Source of the DNA: an uncultured bacterium
GTDB taxonomy: Bacteria > Edwardsbacteria > AC1 > EtOH8
DNA: 64,000 nucleotides
Direction: 5' to 3'
NCBI GenBank assembly: GCA_937863685.1
Contig: CALMGM010000010.1
Span: 1-64,000 of the forward strand
In this document: one piece after another, positions 50,471 to 58,631 of the stretch
How the letters are laid out: every line of letters begins with the position of its first letter
How positions within the stretch are numbered: the first letter of the stretch is position 1
Made by a program: the position numbers and the translations under genes
Notes under the pieces: generated by a model
Seen by the model: the letters and a program-made list of their open reading frames with translations, nothing else
What the model was told of the DNA's origin: nothing
The model's database searches: none

Positions 50471-51543
50471 CTGCCCAGGTGCCTTTCCAGATGTCCCACT
50501 ATCAGCCGGGCGGCCTGACCCTGGCCGTAAAGATTTGGATGGGCGGACGGCAGCTTCAATTTGGCCAGGGTTTTTAAGAGGCGTTTTTTATCCGGTCCCA
50601 CCAGATGATTCCATCCGGTTTTGACCGTCTCCACCCATTCGGTCTCGTGGCGCACGGTCAAACAGGGGGTTTTCAGCAGGTAGGCTTCCTTCTGAATGCC
50701 GCCGGAATCGGTGATCACCGCATAGGCGTCTGACTGCAGGGCCAGTGACTCCCGGTATCCCTGGGGCGGGATCAAGAGAATGTTCTCCGATCGTTTCAAT
50801 TCATTCCAAAGCGATACTTCCTTCAACTTCTTCTCGGTGCGGGGATGGACCGGGAAGACCACCTTTTTGTCGGATGAGATCAGGGCCTCCATTATAGACG
50901 ATAGATTATCCGGGTTGTCGGTATTCTCCGCCCGGTGAATGGTCACAAATAAGTATTGCTTTGCCACTAGATCCATCTTTTTGATCATCTTTGCCGTCTG
51001 ATCTTTGCTAGGGAGAATATCCTTCATGGCATCGTACATGATGTCGCCCACCAGGTAGAGACCACTGGTTATCCCCTCTTTCTTCAGATTCTTCACCGCA
51101 GTGTCAGTTGGGCAGAAATGTATATTCGACAGGTGGTCGGCCACCACCCGGTTGACCTCCTCCGGCATCATCCTGTTGAAGCTGCGCATGCCGGCCTCGA
51201 TATGGGCCAGCGGGATGTGCAGCTTGGCGGCTATCAGCGCCCCGGCCAGGGTGGAGTTGGTGTCACCAAAGATTATGACGGCATCGGGCTTTTGCTTGAG
51301 GACCACCGGCTCCAGTTTGGCCAGCATGGCAGCGGTCTGGGCCCCGTGCAGGCCTGAGCCGACCTCCAGGTTAAAATCGGGCCGGGGAATGTGCAGTTCA
51401 TTAAAAAACTGCCGGGACATGCCATAATCATAATGCTGACCGGTATGGACCAATATCTCCCTATGCCTCTTCCGGATCTCTTTGGAAAGCGGGGCGGCCT
51501 TGATGAATTGAGGGCGGGCGCCGATGACGGTCAGAAATTTCAT
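50467..51543 (-). CDS. wecB: UDP-N-acetylglucosamine 2-epimerase (non-hydrolysing)
   Basis: Interconverts UDP-GlcNAc and UDP-ManNAc for surface glycans. The 358 residues match WecB/MnaA. Motifs: LTVIGARPQFIKAAPLSKEI, VHTGQHYDYGMSRQFF, VIIFGDTNSTLAGALIAAK, HIEAGMRSFNRMMPEEVNR and TIHRAENTDN. All key regions are intact. It overlaps the T9SS cargo gene upstream and the glycosyltransferase downstream by four bases each, so cargo and glycan genes form one coupled unit. Confidence 0.94.
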   Translation of the reverse strand: MKFLTVIGARPQFIKAAPLSKEIRKRHREILVHTGQHYDYGMSRQFFNELHIPRPDFNLEVGSGLHGAQTAAMLAKLEPVVLKQKPDAVIIFGDTNSTLAGALIAAKLHIPLAHIEAGMRSFNRMMPEEVNRVVADHLSNIHFCPTDTAVKNLKKEGITSGLYLVGDIMYDAMKDILPSKDQTAKMIKKMDLVAKQYLFVTIHRAENTDNPDNLSSIMEALISSDKKVVFPVHPRTEKKLKEVSLWNELKRSENILLIPPQGYRESLALQSDAYAVITDSGGIQKEAYLLKTPCLTVRHETEWVETVKTGWNHLVGPDKKRLLKTLAKLKLPSAHPNLYGQGQAARLIVGHLERHLGR

Positions 51544-53705
51544 CTTACTATCACCAATTTGCAGATATAAGATTTTTGTCCGGACGACTGGATGCGGCAG
51601 AGGTAGATACCGGAGACCGGCCGCCGGGAAAATTCACTATCCGGACGGATGCTTAGGGTGTGGGCCGGGGCTGGCGGTCCGTAAAAAGTGCCGCAGGACC
51701 GTCCGTCCAGGGTATAGATGTCAATCCGGGCCTCGGTCGGCAGGTTGCTGAAATATATATAACTGTCTTTTGCCAAATTGAACGGATTGGGGGCGATATA
51801 AGATTGCTCAGGATTTACTTGGGTAACATCCATATGGCAGAAGAGGCTTAAGCCTTTGGCCGTGGCAATGTAAATATCATCGCCGGATCGATCGTGAGGA
51901 CAGGCGACAATTTGCTGGATATCATTGCTGATCAAAAAACTGTAATGTTGGTCGTAATTCGACCACTTCCCATCCCAGGTCAGCAAGGACAGTCCGTTCT
52001 CGGTCCCGATCCATTTATTGTCAGAGCGGTCTATGACTATCGATCGAATATCATTTCCCAGTATCGGGGAATTATTTGTTTGGAACACATCTGACCTGAG
52101 AATGCCGGCAACCGGGTCATACTCGGATCGGCAAAGGCCGTTCCCAGTTGCCAGCCAGACAATATTGCTGTTGTCAACCGCGATCTGGCGGATATTGATG
52201 TCCGGGATGCCGGACTCGACACCAAAATGCTCCCAGGTATTGCTTTGTGGCCTAAAGTATGTGAGGTCGTTGTAATACGACCCCAGCCACAGCCCGCCGG
52301 ACAGCTCCTTGGCGATGGAGATGATCCACATGGCATTAATATAGGCCCCGCGGGGCGAGGGGTCGACGTAGGTGGTCCATACGGAATCGTTCGGGGAGAC
52401 GGAAAATATGGCAAAATTATAGGCCGTGAAATATTTGGTGTTGTCCTTGTCAACCATGCCGGTCCAGACGCCGCAGCCGTAAGGCACCTGAGGCGTGGAG
52501 AAAATATTGGTAAGGCTGTCCTCGCTGTATTTCAGGACGTAAGAATTATTAAATCCGTCCCACCAGCCCAGGCCGATCCAGGCATTATTATTCTGATCCA
52601 CCGTTATGGAGGTCAACGGGATCCCCGATATGGGGTTTGTAAAAGTACGCCAGGTATTGTTTTTATAATTGCAGGCCAGCCGATTGCCGTCGATGGCCCA
52701 AAAGGCGCCGGTTTTTGAAACTGATATCTGTTTCACATAATTGCTGGCAATGCCGGGAAAGGTGTAATTATTCCAGCTTCCGCCGGCATAACGGCAGAGA
52801 CCGCCGGCACTGCCGGCCCATAACCTTCGATCTCCATCAATCATCAATGAAAATACATTGTAGTTCAACAGCCCGGGGCTGATGTCGCTCAGGACATTCT
52901 GATGCCAGAGTTTTACTCCGTTATTGGTGGCAAAGAACAGCGAGTCTCCGACCTGGGCAATAGCTCTTACCTGATTGCTTAATCCCGGGATCCTCTGCCA
53001 AGCCCCGCCCACCAGTCTGGCCGCACCGTTGGCGGTGCCTATAATTGACAATGTATCTGTCAGCAGGATGCATCTGATATCCGATGACAAGCCATCATAG
53101 TAACTGAAAGTGAACCAGTTACTGATATTGCCGATCGAGCTCAAAGAAGGTATTTTTACAATGCTTAAACCCTGGTCGGTCGCGATCCAAAGCGAATCGT
53201 TTCTTGTTCCCAGCGCCTGAGTGCTGTTGCCCAACGGCCAACCCTGCTGGGTCATCAAGGAAAACCAAGAGGATTGATTGCCGTAGGAAATAGAACCGTT
53301 TCCCCCGGCGTAAATGTTCTGCCCGTTGGCGGCCACGCACAAGGCGGTATCCGAGGCCAGGCCGTCATTTGATGTGAAAACAGAAAAATTCGTGCCGGCC
53401 GAATCCAGTCTGGCCAGCCCTCCGCCCAGGGTGCCGATCCACTTATTGTGACGGGAATCCAATATCACCGAGGAGGCCTCAATATACGGCAGGCCGTCCA
53501 CATTGGTATAGTGCTTGATCAAAACAGTATCAGTTGATGAAAAGGAGAATATCCCGCCGGGCGTGGCTCCCCAGATGATATTGCCTCCCGGCTGGAAAGC
53601 CATCTGGGAAACATTATTGAAATTGGTATAACTTATCCACTGCTGGGCCTGGGATGCCAGGCAGATGATAAGCAGGTATGATATTGAAAGGAAAATCTTT
53701 TTCAT
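51540..53705 (-). CDS. Secreted beta-propeller protein with T9SS sorting domain
   Basis: A 721-residue exported protein. It has a signal peptide (KKIFLSISYLLIICLASQAQ), then about ten propeller blades with two-component-regulator-propeller character (e.g. GLPYIEASSVILDSRHNKWI, GTLGGGLARLD, DGLASDTALCVAANG, DRSDNKWIGTENGLSLLTW). The tail (IAPNPFNLAKDSYIYF, DIYTLDGRSCG, GIYLCRIQSSG, ending VIVR) is a sorting domain. There is no kinase domain, so this is a propeller cargo and not a hybrid sensor. It is the first gene of the five-gene reverse operon and appears to start at its own +1 (see promoter). Confidence 0.82.
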   Translation of the reverse strand: MKKIFLSISYLLIICLASQAQQWISYTNFNNVSQMAFQPGGNIIWGATPGGIFSFSSTDTVLIKHYTNVDGLPYIEASSVILDSRHNKWIGTLGGGLARLDSAGTNFSVFTSNDGLASDTALCVAANGQNIYAGGNGSISYGNQSSWFSLMTQQGWPLGNSTQALGTRNDSLWIATDQGLSIVKIPSLSSIGNISNWFTFSYYDGLSSDIRCILLTDTLSIIGTANGAARLVGGAWQRIPGLSNQVRAIAQVGDSLFFATNNGVKLWHQNVLSDISPGLLNYNVFSLMIDGDRRLWAGSAGGLCRYAGGSWNNYTFPGIASNYVKQISVSKTGAFWAIDGNRLACNYKNNTWRTFTNPISGIPLTSITVDQNNNAWIGLGWWDGFNNSYVLKYSEDSLTNIFSTPQVPYGCGVWTGMVDKDNTKYFTAYNFAIFSVSPNDSVWTTYVDPSPRGAYINAMWIISIAKELSGGLWLGSYYNDLTYFRPQSNTWEHFGVESGIPDINIRQIAVDNSNIVWLATGNGLCRSEYDPVAGILRSDVFQTNNSPILGNDIRSIVIDRSDNKWIGTENGLSLLTWDGKWSNYDQHYSFLISNDIQQIVACPHDRSGDDIYIATAKGLSLFCHMDVTQVNPEQSYIAPNPFNLAKDSYIYFSNLPTEARIDIYTLDGRSCGTFYGPPAPAHTLSIRPDSEFSRRPVSGIYLCRIQSSGQKSYICKLVIVR

Positions 53706-53711
53706 GACTGA

Positions 53712-53741
53712 ATATTACCTTAAGTGGGCCTTTAAAGTCAA
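53712..53741 (-). promoter_or_regulatory. Promoter of the reverse operon, predicted leaderless
   Basis: On the reverse strand TTGACT (53741-53736), an 18-base spacer, TAATAT (53717-53712), then exactly six bases before ATG 53705. No Shine-Dalgarno is present. Confidence 0.7.
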
Positions 53742-53801
53742 TGGTTTTGGAGCAGTTTAACTGAAGCAACCATTTTTATCAATGCGACTTTATATTCTCT
53801 A

Positions 53802-53831
53802 TTGAAATACTAAAGCCACCTGTGATAACAT
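53802..53831 (+). promoter_or_regulatory. Promoter of the FAD reductase operon, near-leaderless
   Basis: TTGAAA (53802-53807), an 18-base spacer and TAACAT (53826-53831), followed by nine bases before ATG 53841. A TG extension (TGTG) sits just before the -10 box. There is no Shine-Dalgarno. Confidence 0.5.
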
Positions 53832-53840
53832 AGCAATACT

Positions 53841-55019
53841 ATGTTCAAATCAGATTCTTACGACGTTATAGTGGTGGGGGGCGGGCCGGCCGGGTCCATG
53901 GCCGCCAAAGAGATAGCCCAAGCCGGGCATTCCGTCCTGATGGTGGAAAAGCACCGGGAGATCGGCATCCCCCTGTGCTGCGCCGAGGCCACCAGCCTGC
54001 GGAGCCTGGGGCTGTTCATGAAGCCCGATCCCAAATGGGTGGCGGCACCCATCAACGGGGCCGTCCTCTATTCCCCGGACGGGACCGAGGTGGCGGTTCC
54101 CTGGGCCGGGGTGGGGGTGGTGCTGGAGCGCAAGATCTTCGACCGCCACCTGGCCGGGCTGGCCGGAGCCGCCGGGGCAGAGGTGATGGTCAACACCGAG
54201 GCGGCATCGGTCAAAATGAACGGCGAATCTGCAGAATCGGTAACATTAATATCCGGCAATGAAACCAAACAGATAAAATGCCGGGTGGTTATAGGCGCCG
54301 ACGGGGTGGAATCCCTGATCGGGGCCTGGGCCGGGATGGATACCCGGCTGGAGCCTGGGCAATTTCACAGCTGCGCCCAATACCTGATGTCCAATGTGGG
54401 CGGTTCCCAGGACATGGTCCGCTTCTGGGTGGGCCGGGATATTGCGCCGGGAGGCTATCTGTGGATATTTCCCAAGGGTGGCGGACTGGCCAACGTGGGG
54501 CTGGGTATCGTAGCATCGCTGGCCGGACAGAAAAAGCCTGTTCAGTATCTTGATGAATTCATCGCCAAAAATCTGCCCGGGGCCAAAGTGATCGAAACCA
54601 TGGTGGGAGGCACGCCGGCCCTGGGATCCGATCACCCGATGGTCAGGGGCAATGTCCTGCTGGCCGGTGATGCCGCCCGGCTGACAGATCCTCTTTCTGG
54701 CGCCGGCATCGCCATCGCCATGGCTTCGGGGACTCTGGCCGGAAGGCTGACCGTCGAATATCTTGAGACCAACGACATTTCACAACTTAAGAGATACCCC
54801 AAGGAATGGTGGTCCGGCCCCTGGAAGGACCTTAAATTTCACCACCTGGTGCGGGAGGTGTTTTTAAAACTGTCCGACCAGGAGATGGACCGGATCGCCA
54901 GACTGCTGGTCAATATCCTGGTGGGAAAGGACCCGGCCCAGATAAATCCCATCGACGTGGCCAAGACGGTCATCAAATCCGATCCGGGAATTTTATTATT
55001 GGGAAGGCACCTGTTGTGA
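53841..55019 (+). CDS. Geranylgeranyl reductase family FAD-dependent oxidoreductase
   Basis: A 392-residue flavoprotein. The FAD-binding motif DVIVVGGGPAGSMAAKEIA is at residues 8-26, GREIG-like HREIGIPLCCAE follows near residue 45, a mid-chain VVIGADGVESLIGAW near 150 and GDAARLTDPLSGAGIAIAM near 280 bind the rest of FAD. The family includes geranylgeranyl reductases (archaeal lipids, chlorophyll) and related isoprenoid reductases; in a bacterium the substrate may be a quinone or polyprenyl lipid. The TPR gene begins inside its stop (GTGA), so the two are translationally coupled. Confidence 0.85.
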   Translation: MFKSDSYDVIVVGGGPAGSMAAKEIAQAGHSVLMVEKHREIGIPLCCAEATSLRSLGLFMKPDPKWVAAPINGAVLYSPDGTEVAVPWAGVGVVLERKIFDRHLAGLAGAAGAEVMVNTEAASVKMNGESAESVTLISGNETKQIKCRVVIGADGVESLIGAWAGMDTRLEPGQFHSCAQYLMSNVGGSQDMVRFWVGRDIAPGGYLWIFPKGGGLANVGLGIVASLAGQKKPVQYLDEFIAKNLPGAKVIETMVGGTPALGSDHPMVRGNVLLAGDAARLTDPLSGAGIAIAMASGTLAGRLTVEYLETNDISQLKRYPKEWWSGPWKDLKFHHLVREVFLKLSDQEMDRIARLLVNILVGKDPAQINPIDVAKTVIKSDPGILLLGRHLL

Positions 55020-56056
55020 GCAAAATAAAAATCATTTTCATTGCATTTCTGACATATCTGTTGTTGATGGCGGCTGACCTGAGGGCCGGCATCTCCCAGA
55101 ATTTCGACGGACGGATAGACCAGGGCCTGGAGGTCCTCTATCAGGGCGATTACGACAGCGCTTTGGTGATATTCGATTCCTTCATCCGGGACAACCCCAA
55201 GAACCCGGCCGGATATTTCTTCAAGGCCGGGCTTTACCAGACCAGGATGTCGGCCTATGAGAGCGATTTCTGGCACAAGTATTACAAAAATTCCGTGGAC
55301 AGCGCCATAATGCTCTGCGACCTGGCCCTGACCGGTGATCCCGGGGACGCGTGGGCATATTTCATAAAGGGTGGAAGCTTTTCCTATATTGCGGCCTGGG
55401 ATGCCAGGCAGGGAAAATACCTGGCGGCCTTCAGAAACGGACTGAAGGCGGTTTCCGATTTCAAAAAAGCCAAGGAGATTGATCCCTCCCTGTATGATGC
55501 CTACATCGGGATAGGATCATATCATTATTTCCGGACCAAAGCCACCAGCTTTTTGAAATGGCTGCCTTTTATCGGAGATGGCCGGGATCAGGGGATCTCC
55601 GAGATAATAACCGCCATTGAGAAGGGCCGCTATTCCCGGGTGATGGGGCAGAACGCCCTGCTGTGGATCTACACCGATTACGGCCGGGATAAAAAAGCCC
55701 TGGAGCTGGGCGGACTGCTGGAGAAGCAGTATCCCAACAACCCCTTTTTCCACTGGGCGGTGCCGGAAGTATTGTGGAGACAGAAACGATGGAAGGAAGC
55801 CGAGAAGGCATATAGCAAACTGTTGGGTCTGCTGGAACAGCAGAATCCGCTGAACAATTACAACAAGGTGGTGGTCTCTTATAAACTGGCCAAATGTTTT
55901 TTGGAGAACCAGAAATACCAGGACGCTTTTCGCACCGCCCAGCAGGCCATCAACTATCCGCTGGACAAGGAGACTGCCGTCCGCCTGGTGAACGAGCGAC
56001 GCCGGGCCCAGGAGGTGATGAACCAGGCCGAAAAGAAAATTAATGATAATCAGTGA
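55016..56056 (+). CDS. Exported TPR-like protein
   Basis: A 346-residue protein starting at GTG, which overlaps the preceding stop by four bases. A signal peptide (IKIIFIAFLTYLLLMAADLRAG) leads to tetratricopeptide-like helices (GLEVLYQGDYDSALVIFDSF, PAGYFFKAGLY, WAYFIKGGSFSYIAAWDA, PFFHWAVPEVLWRQKRWKEA). The segment YIGIGSYHYFRTKATSFLKW resembles members found in FCB bacteria with no known function. It probably acts in the periplasm or at the outer membrane. Its end overlaps the SpoIID gene by 14 bases. Confidence 0.8.
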   Translation: MSKIKIIFIAFLTYLLLMAADLRAGISQNFDGRIDQGLEVLYQGDYDSALVIFDSFIRDNPKNPAGYFFKAGLYQTRMSAYESDFWHKYYKNSVDSAIMLCDLALTGDPGDAWAYFIKGGSFSYIAAWDARQGKYLAAFRNGLKAVSDFKKAKEIDPSLYDAYIGIGSYHYFRTKATSFLKWLPFIGDGRDQGISEIITAIEKGRYSRVMGQNALLWIYTDYGRDKKALELGGLLEKQYPNNPFFHWAVPEVLWRQKRWKEAEKAYSKLLGLLEQQNPLNNYNKVVVSYKLAKCFLENQKYQDAFRTAQQAINYPLDKETAVRLVNERRRAQEVMNQAEKKINDNQ

Positions 56057-57263
56057 GTTGCAGGAGCGCGCTTTAACATATCTCCTGATATATTTGTGCA
56101 GTATTGCTTTTTTGAGCTGCGCTCCGGTCTATTTCAGCCACAAGCCGCCGCCGGGCGAGGTGCTGATAAGGATCGCCCTGCAGAGACGCCAGCCGAAAGT
56201 GGTGGTCTATGGGTCATATAATATTTCGATTTCGGACAGGGGTCATAACGGCAATATTCCTCCGGGTGAAAGCTGGAACATCCTGCCGGCGGGCTCCGGA
56301 TTGACGGCCGAAACAAACAGGGGCACTGTCATAGAAAACATTGAAGGGCGGATCCGGCTGTGGTCGGCCGATGAATATTTTATCAACCAAAAACGGGTGA
56401 AGGGCGCGATTGAGATCCGCCGGGAAATTGACCAAGGGTTGCTGATCATTGCCGAGATGCCGCTGGAGGAATATCTGCCGGGGGTATTAGCCGGTGAGAT
56501 CGGCGGTTTGGCCGACAAAACGCCGGAGGCGGCCATGGCCCAGGCCATAATATCCCGCAGTTATGCCTTCGCCAGGATCGGCTCCAGCCCGCAAAGTTAT
56601 TACGATATAGAAGCCGGGACCGCGCACCAATGTTTTGATCTGGACAATATGGCTTCGCCCACCATCAAACGGGCGGTAATGGACACCAAAGGAAAGGTAC
56701 TGGCCTTTCAAGGCAAAGTTATATCACCCAACTTTCACTCCACCTGCGGGGGAAGGACCGTCCGGCCTTCCGAGGTCTGGAACGCCAGAGACGAGGATTT
56801 TCCCTATCTGGAATCGGTGGAGGATAAATGGTGCAGCAACTCACCGAAATATTCCTGGAGCGATACCATCATGGCAGAGGAGCTGGCAGCCAAGTTATTT
56901 CCAGGGAGGCGGGAGGTTGTAAAAGAAGTAAAGGTTCTAAAGGTTGGAAAGGGTCTAAAGGCAGGACTGCCAGGCAGGGTGGTCTCTTTGATGGTCTCCA
57001 CCGGCGCCGGGGATACCGTGCTGACCAAATCAGCGGTGCGCAACGGGCTGAGGGACAAGCCCCTGCTCAGCGCCTGGTTCGAGATGGAGAACCGGAGGAA
57101 TGCCCAGGGGTATATCGAAAAGATCATCTTGACCGGCCGGGGTTTCGGCCATGGAGTGGGGCTGTGCCAGTGGGGGGCCATCGGAATGGCCCGGGCCGGC
57201 AAAAGCTATAAAAGAATTTTAAAACATTATTACAAAGGGGTGGAGATAGAGAGGGTATATTGA
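56043..57263 (+). CDS. SpoIID/LytB domain protein
   Basis: A 406-residue exported protein with the SpoIID fold, which in sporulating bacteria cleaves peptidoglycan glycan strands stripped of peptides. The N-terminus is hydrophobic (ALTYLLIYLCSIAFLSC), with a possible lipobox. The core shows MPLEEYLPGVLAGEIGGL, EAAMAQAIISRSYAFARI, HSTCGGRTVRPSEVW and GRGFGHGVGLCQWGAIGMAR. Catalytic Glu is in the LEEYLPGV region. The middle contains VLKVGKGLKAG encoded by repeat-like DNA (56925-56973). The organism shows no other sporulation genes here, so a cell-wall role outside sporulation is likely. It overlaps the TPR gene. Confidence 0.88.
   Translation: MIISELQERALTYLLIYLCSIAFLSCAPVYFSHKPPPGEVLIRIALQRRQPKVVVYGSYNISISDRGHNGNIPPGESWNILPAGSGLTAETNRGTVIENIEGRIRLWSADEYFINQKRVKGAIEIRREIDQGLLIIAEMPLEEYLPGVLAGEIGGLADKTPEAAMAQAIISRSYAFARIGSSPQSYYDIEAGTAHQCFDLDNMASPTIKRAVMDTKGKVLAFQGKVISPNFHSTCGGRTVRPSEVWNARDEDFPYLESVEDKWCSNSPKYSWSDTIMAEELAAKLFPGRREVVKEVKVLKVGKGLKAGLPGRVVSLMVSTGAGDTVLTKSAVRNGLRDKPLLSAWFEMENRRNAQGYIEKIILTGRGFGHGVGLCQWGAIGMARAGKSYKRILKHYYKGVEIERVY
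56925..56973. repeat. Repeat-like purine tract inside the SpoIID gene
   Basis: AAAAGAAGTAAAGGTTCTAAAG and GGAAAGGGTCTAAAGG units (split here) form a loose tandem of about 10-11 bases, in the style of the tracts at 1285-1365 and 15325-15365. It is in frame and encodes a lysine/glycine-rich loop. Confidence 0.45.
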
Positions 57264-57288
57264 TCTTGCCGCGATGTGAAAATAATCC

Positions 57289-57316
57289 TTGACAAGTGTT
57301 AATTCCGTGCTATACT
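57289..57316 (+). promoter_or_regulatory. Promoter ahead of the T9SS cargo pair
   Basis: TTGACA (57289-57294), a 16-base spacer and TATACT (57311-57316). Expected transcription start is near 57323, giving a leader of about 130 bases before the first cargo gene. Confidence 0.75.
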
Positions 57317-57348
57317 AACCAAGTAAATAGAACAAGGGGTCATTTCAA

Positions 57349-57414
57349 ATGGCAGTTATTATGGATGTCATTTATGGAGTGACGGAAAAAGTAAAAAGCC
57401 AAGCCCAACCGTAA
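57349..57414 (+). CDS. Possible 21-codon leader peptide
   Basis: A short frame with AAGGGGT about ten bases before its ATG. It encodes MAVIMDVIYGVTEKVKSQAQ plus Pro and then TAA, whose stop lies within the loop of the downstream hairpin. No run of a single amino acid is seen, so classical amino-acid attenuation is not indicated. It may be a leader peptide or chance. Confidence 0.35.
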   Translation: MAVIMDVIYGVTEKVKSQAQP

Positions 57415-57444
57415 ATAAATTGCGGGCGCCGGGCTTTTTATTTT
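57393..57444 (+). terminator. Terminator-like hairpin in the leader of the cargo gene
   Basis: AAAAAGCC (57393-57400) pairs with GGCTTTTT (57432-57439); an inner GCCC/GGGC pairing (57403-57406 with 57424-57427) is possible, and AAGCCC (57401-57406) could instead pair with GGGCTT (57431-57436). A T-run follows. It lies between the promoter and the AGGAGG of the gene at 57455, so readthrough must be allowed for expression from this promoter. Confidence 0.55.
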
Positions 57445-57454
57445 AGGAGGCGGT

Positions 57455-58621
57455 ATGAGAATTGTTTTATTGTCGGTTTTAGTCGTAGTGACCGCAAATG
57501 CTGTTTTTGCCGATAGCTGGACAACGCCGGGGGAATTGCCGACACTGGATGATCATAACTGGGAGTGGTCTATGCCATCCATCTCGGGGAACGGCAATCG
57601 CCTTTATTTTGCATCGGATAGCGATGGAATAGCAGATGGGCCTAAGCAATTATATTATGTTGAATGGCTCGACACTATGTGGTCAAATAAGATATGGTTG
57701 AGCGATAATATAAATACGCCGGAAAGATATACCTTTTCACCCTGCATAGGCTATGATGATACAACTTTATATTTTACGCGGGATTATCATGACACCATCT
57801 ATATTTCATATTTTACAGCCGGTATATGGCAGATACCTGTCCCTTTGGATAGTGCAATAAATAAATATGGCGCAGGGGGGCCGGCAATTTCCAAAGATGG
57901 CAAGAAATTATATTTTTCTTCCGACCGACCCGGCGGATATGGCGGTCTAGATATTTGGTGTTCTTTCAATAATGTCGGCGTTTGGGAAGAACCGGAAAAT
58001 CTTGGACCTGGCGTGAATACTTCGTTTAATGAGAACTCCCCCAGCATATCCGGAAATGATTCGGATTTTGTATTTTATCGCAATTCAGGTGCCATTGAAG
58101 ATACAATGAACATATGGTTCATAAAGCTTGGGGCAATTGATAGTGCAATATGTCTGTTTTGTGGCCATTCCGGACCGTACCCTTATTTTGATTCATACTG
58201 GTACGGGGATCCATGCATAAGTTGGGATGGGCAGAGAATCTACCTGACCTATGCCCCATTCAATACCGAGCCGGCTAATTATATCTATGTCTCCAGCCGT
58301 GTGACGGGCGTTACGGGAAGGCCGGAGAACAGCAGTTCCAAAACAACCTTGAGTCTATTCCCGAATTTCCCTAATCCGTTCAATCAGTTTACGAGCATCA
58401 GTTATCAGTTGCCGGTATCGGGGCATGTCAATCTATCCGTATACAACATAGCCGGGCAATTAGTAAGAACCCTGGCAAATGAGGAAAAGACTACCGGAAA
58501 ATACCAGGCGACATGGAATGGCCAAGATAATAACAATCGAAAGGCAGCCCAAGGGGTCTATTTCTGTAAATTGGAATCAGGTAATGGCCAGTTAATACAA
58601 AAAATAGTGCTGATAAAATAG
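57455..58621 (+). CDS. Secreted PD40/WD40-like repeat protein with T9SS sorting domain
   Basis: A 388-residue exported protein with signal peptide RIVLLSVLVVVTANAVFA. The middle has WD40-like PD40 repeats (MPSISGNGNRLYFASDSDG, PAISKDGKKLYFSSDRPGG, GGLDIWCSF, SPSISGNDSDFVFYRNSG, ISWDGQRIYLTYA), a blade type seen in TolB-like and T9SS cargo proteins. The tail (FPNFPNPFNQFTSISYQL, VYNIAGQLVRTL, NGQDNNNRKAAQGVYFCKLE) is a sorting domain. AGGAGG precedes the ATG. Its 3' end is nearly identical in DNA to that of the next gene. Confidence 0.83.
   Translation: MRIVLLSVLVVVTANAVFADSWTTPGELPTLDDHNWEWSMPSISGNGNRLYFASDSDGIADGPKQLYYVEWLDTMWSNKIWLSDNINTPERYTFSPCIGYDDTTLYFTRDYHDTIYISYFTAGIWQIPVPLDSAINKYGAGGPAISKDGKKLYFSSDRPGGYGGLDIWCSFNNVGVWEEPENLGPGVNTSFNENSPSISGNDSDFVFYRNSGAIEDTMNIWFIKLGAIDSAICLFCGHSGPYPYFDSYWYGDPCISWDGQRIYLTYAPFNTEPANYIYVSSRVTGVTGRPENSSSKTTLSLFPNFPNPFNQFTSISYQLPVSGHVNLSVYNIAGQLVRTLANEEKTTGKYQATWNGQDNNNRKAAQGVYFCKLESGNGQLIQKIVLIK
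58441..58586 (+). repeat. Direct repeat copy 1 encoding the sorting domain
   Basis: By hand alignment this 146-base stretch matches 59783-59928 at 133 positions with no gaps, including a run of about 57 identical bases. The identity is limited to the sorting-domain end; the rest of the two proteins are unrelated. Confidence 0.85.
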
Positions 58622-58631
58622 AGGTGGTAAA

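Noticed and set aside
57317-57448. Known c-di-GMP or preQ1 riboswitch in the cargo leader
   Set aside because: None of the conserved core sequences of those aptamers is visible; only a short ORF and a terminator-like hairpin are.
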